A stretch of DNA of 64,000 bases from Cepaea nemoralis (taxonomy: Eukaryota > Mollusca > Gastropoda > Stylommatophora > Helicidae). Shown piece after piece: positions 62,919 to 64,000 of this stretch. A model generated the notes under the pieces. That model searched no databases, was not told the origin of the DNA, and was given only the letters and a program-made list of their open reading frames with translations. Within the stretch, counting starts at the first letter, position 1. Each line of letters opens with the position of its first letter. The translations under genes were made by a program, and so were the position numbers. Where the stretch lies: NCBI GenBank assembly GCA_014155875.1, contig JACEFZ010027761.1, forward strand, positions 112,001 through 176,000, in the 5' to 3' direction.

Positions 62919-63099
62919 GTAAGCTTTGTTTTATATCTGTTGTTATTGTAACAAGATGCACATTTTTGATTAATTTAGTATTCCAGTGATCTTACTGCAT
63001 AGATTAAGTTTGTTACAAGATCACGTGTATATCGGCTATCACAAATACTGTGACATCCAAACTTATCTATGTCCACAAAACAACAGATAATAAATATCA

Positions 63100-63300
63100 T
63101 GTTCGATCTGAGCATAGGGCTGGGCCTTTTTCCAAGAACCACTATTGCTTAAGGATATCACATGTCTCTCTCTGATCTCTTGGGTAGTGAGGTGCCATGT
63201 GCAACATTAAAAACCCCTCAACAGCTGGAGATTGCAGAGAGTAGGCTGTAAGGTCACTGCCCTGGCACAACCCTATGCTACCATTTTCAGACAAGGACAT
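63100..63300 (+). repeat. SINE family 1-like remnant
   Basis: TGATCTCTTGGGTAGTGAGGT, GCAACATTAAAAACCC and AGTAGGCTGTAAGGTCACTG parallel the SINE body at 4200-4310, diverged. Confidence 0.55.
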
Positions 63301-63429
63301 TATTCAAATCACACTTACGCAAATCAACACCTGAGAGGTGAGATGCCTTAAAAGAGCTGACAACTTAACTATACGAGACTGAGTAAGAAATGTTGTTACC
63401 AGACATTGACAGTGGGATCATCTTGTGCC

Positions 63430-63860
63430 ACATGCATTGAAAGGCAGAAGATAAAATGGTTTGGCCATCTTGTTAGAATGCAACACAATCAACTACCAGC
63501 ATTGTGGCTATACCAAGGAGAGAAGAAAACTGATTGACGACATCAAAGACATTGTAAAGCCACACAAAATATCACCAACCAGTGCTACCCATCAGGTGTT
63601 GGAACGTCAACTATCCCTCCCCACGACACTTAACGGAAAAAGTAGAAGATGATGACAAGATCACTCATCAAAGCCATAAGGAAAATACAAATGAAATTTA
63701 TGGGGCATATCAAATGAAGAGTTGAAAAATAGAAATTAATCTTATGTGGGAAAATATTGGGCTCAAAAACCAGATGAATACAGAGGATGGTGTGTGTGGA
63801 AAGCATAAACAACTGAGTAACAAACAGTACCAGTCTGGTGATCAGTAGGAGCATTTCTTT
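63430..63860 (+). mobile_element. LINE 3'-end relics
   Basis: AAAATGGTTTGGCCATCTTG (WFGHL) and, further on, GATCACTCATCAAAGCCATA with ATTTATGGGGCATATC (FMGHI) are the C-terminal GH(V/I)-R-R block of RTE-like ORFs in two decayed pieces. No further VPS13D exon seen to 64000. Confidence 0.65.
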
Positions 63861-64000
63861 TTTCAGTGTAGAAATTCACAAACCAGTAAACATGTGCATC
63901 TGTTAAATATTATCACAATTTACTCTGAAGATACCGCATTGGACTGGCTGAAGTGCAAGTGCTTATGGGAAGGCTAAATGACAACTGGCGCCATGCATAC

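Noticed and set aside
63862..64000. A further VPS13D exon after a TTTTTTCAG at 63866
   Set aside because: The following sequence does not encode the strand expected after LYEK and contains stops in the needed phase.

Overview
This window is eukaryotic nuclear DNA from an animal. I recognise one host gene: the N-terminal part of a VPS13D orthologue (bridge-like lipid-transfer protein family) on the + strand. It is split into 19 coding exons with GT/AG boundaries that keep phase across every junction. The start codon is at 6569. That first coding exon is only 97 nt, too short for an ORF cutoff. The last exon I can place ends at 62918, and the gene runs off the right edge. The exons total 2564 nt, about 854 residues. 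They cover the chorein domain, the following VPS13 N-terminal repeats, a Ser/Pro-rich linker with a WFPGW motif, and a probable phospho-FFAT motif whose core lies in exon 19.

The AT-rich base composition, introns of 0.3-10 kb and the mix of RTE-like, I/Nimb-like, Penelope-like, Helitron, mariner, LTR and tRNA-derived SINE repeats suggest an invertebrate, perhaps a lophotrochozoan such as a mollusc. That is inference; nothing seen fixes the species.

Layout. 1-6500: upstream flank with LINE relics, three copies of one tRNA-like SINE and a 1.36-kb tandem duplication bounded by those SINEs. 6500-6665: probable 5' UTR segment with short uORFs, then exon 1. 6966-10302: a 3.3-kb pyrimidine-rich satellite of 15-bp units inside intron 1. 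10.4-31.4 kb: exons 2-8 among minisatellites, SINEs, a Penelope-type GIY-YIG relic, a solo LTR and a 2.2-kb 5'-truncated LINE with a 16-bp target-site duplication (TSD). 31.4-41.7 kb (intron 8): a Helitron-like element, a 33-bp minisatellite, a nearly full-length 5.0-kb LINE (endonuclease, reverse transcriptase, RNase H, three frameshifts, 12-bp TSD) and a 1.4-kb RTE-like LINE with a 15-bp TSD. 41.7-62.9 kb: exons 9-19 with further minisatellites (59-, 30- and 20-bp units), a nested retroposon, a mariner deletion derivative and an LTR-like element with perfect 166-bp inverted ends.

The long open frames over 6951-10361 are by-products of a repeat whose unit length is a multiple of three; they are not genes. 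I saw no second host gene, CRISPR, rRNA or convincing functional tRNA gene. The least ordinary structures are the fold-back LTR at 46940-47651, the in-frame 14-residue expansion inside a LINE relic at 20030-20490, the multiplied Helitron 3' ends at 33220-33760, and the LINE relic that begins within about 4 nt of the exon 15 donor. I cannot claim any of these is a new biological system.
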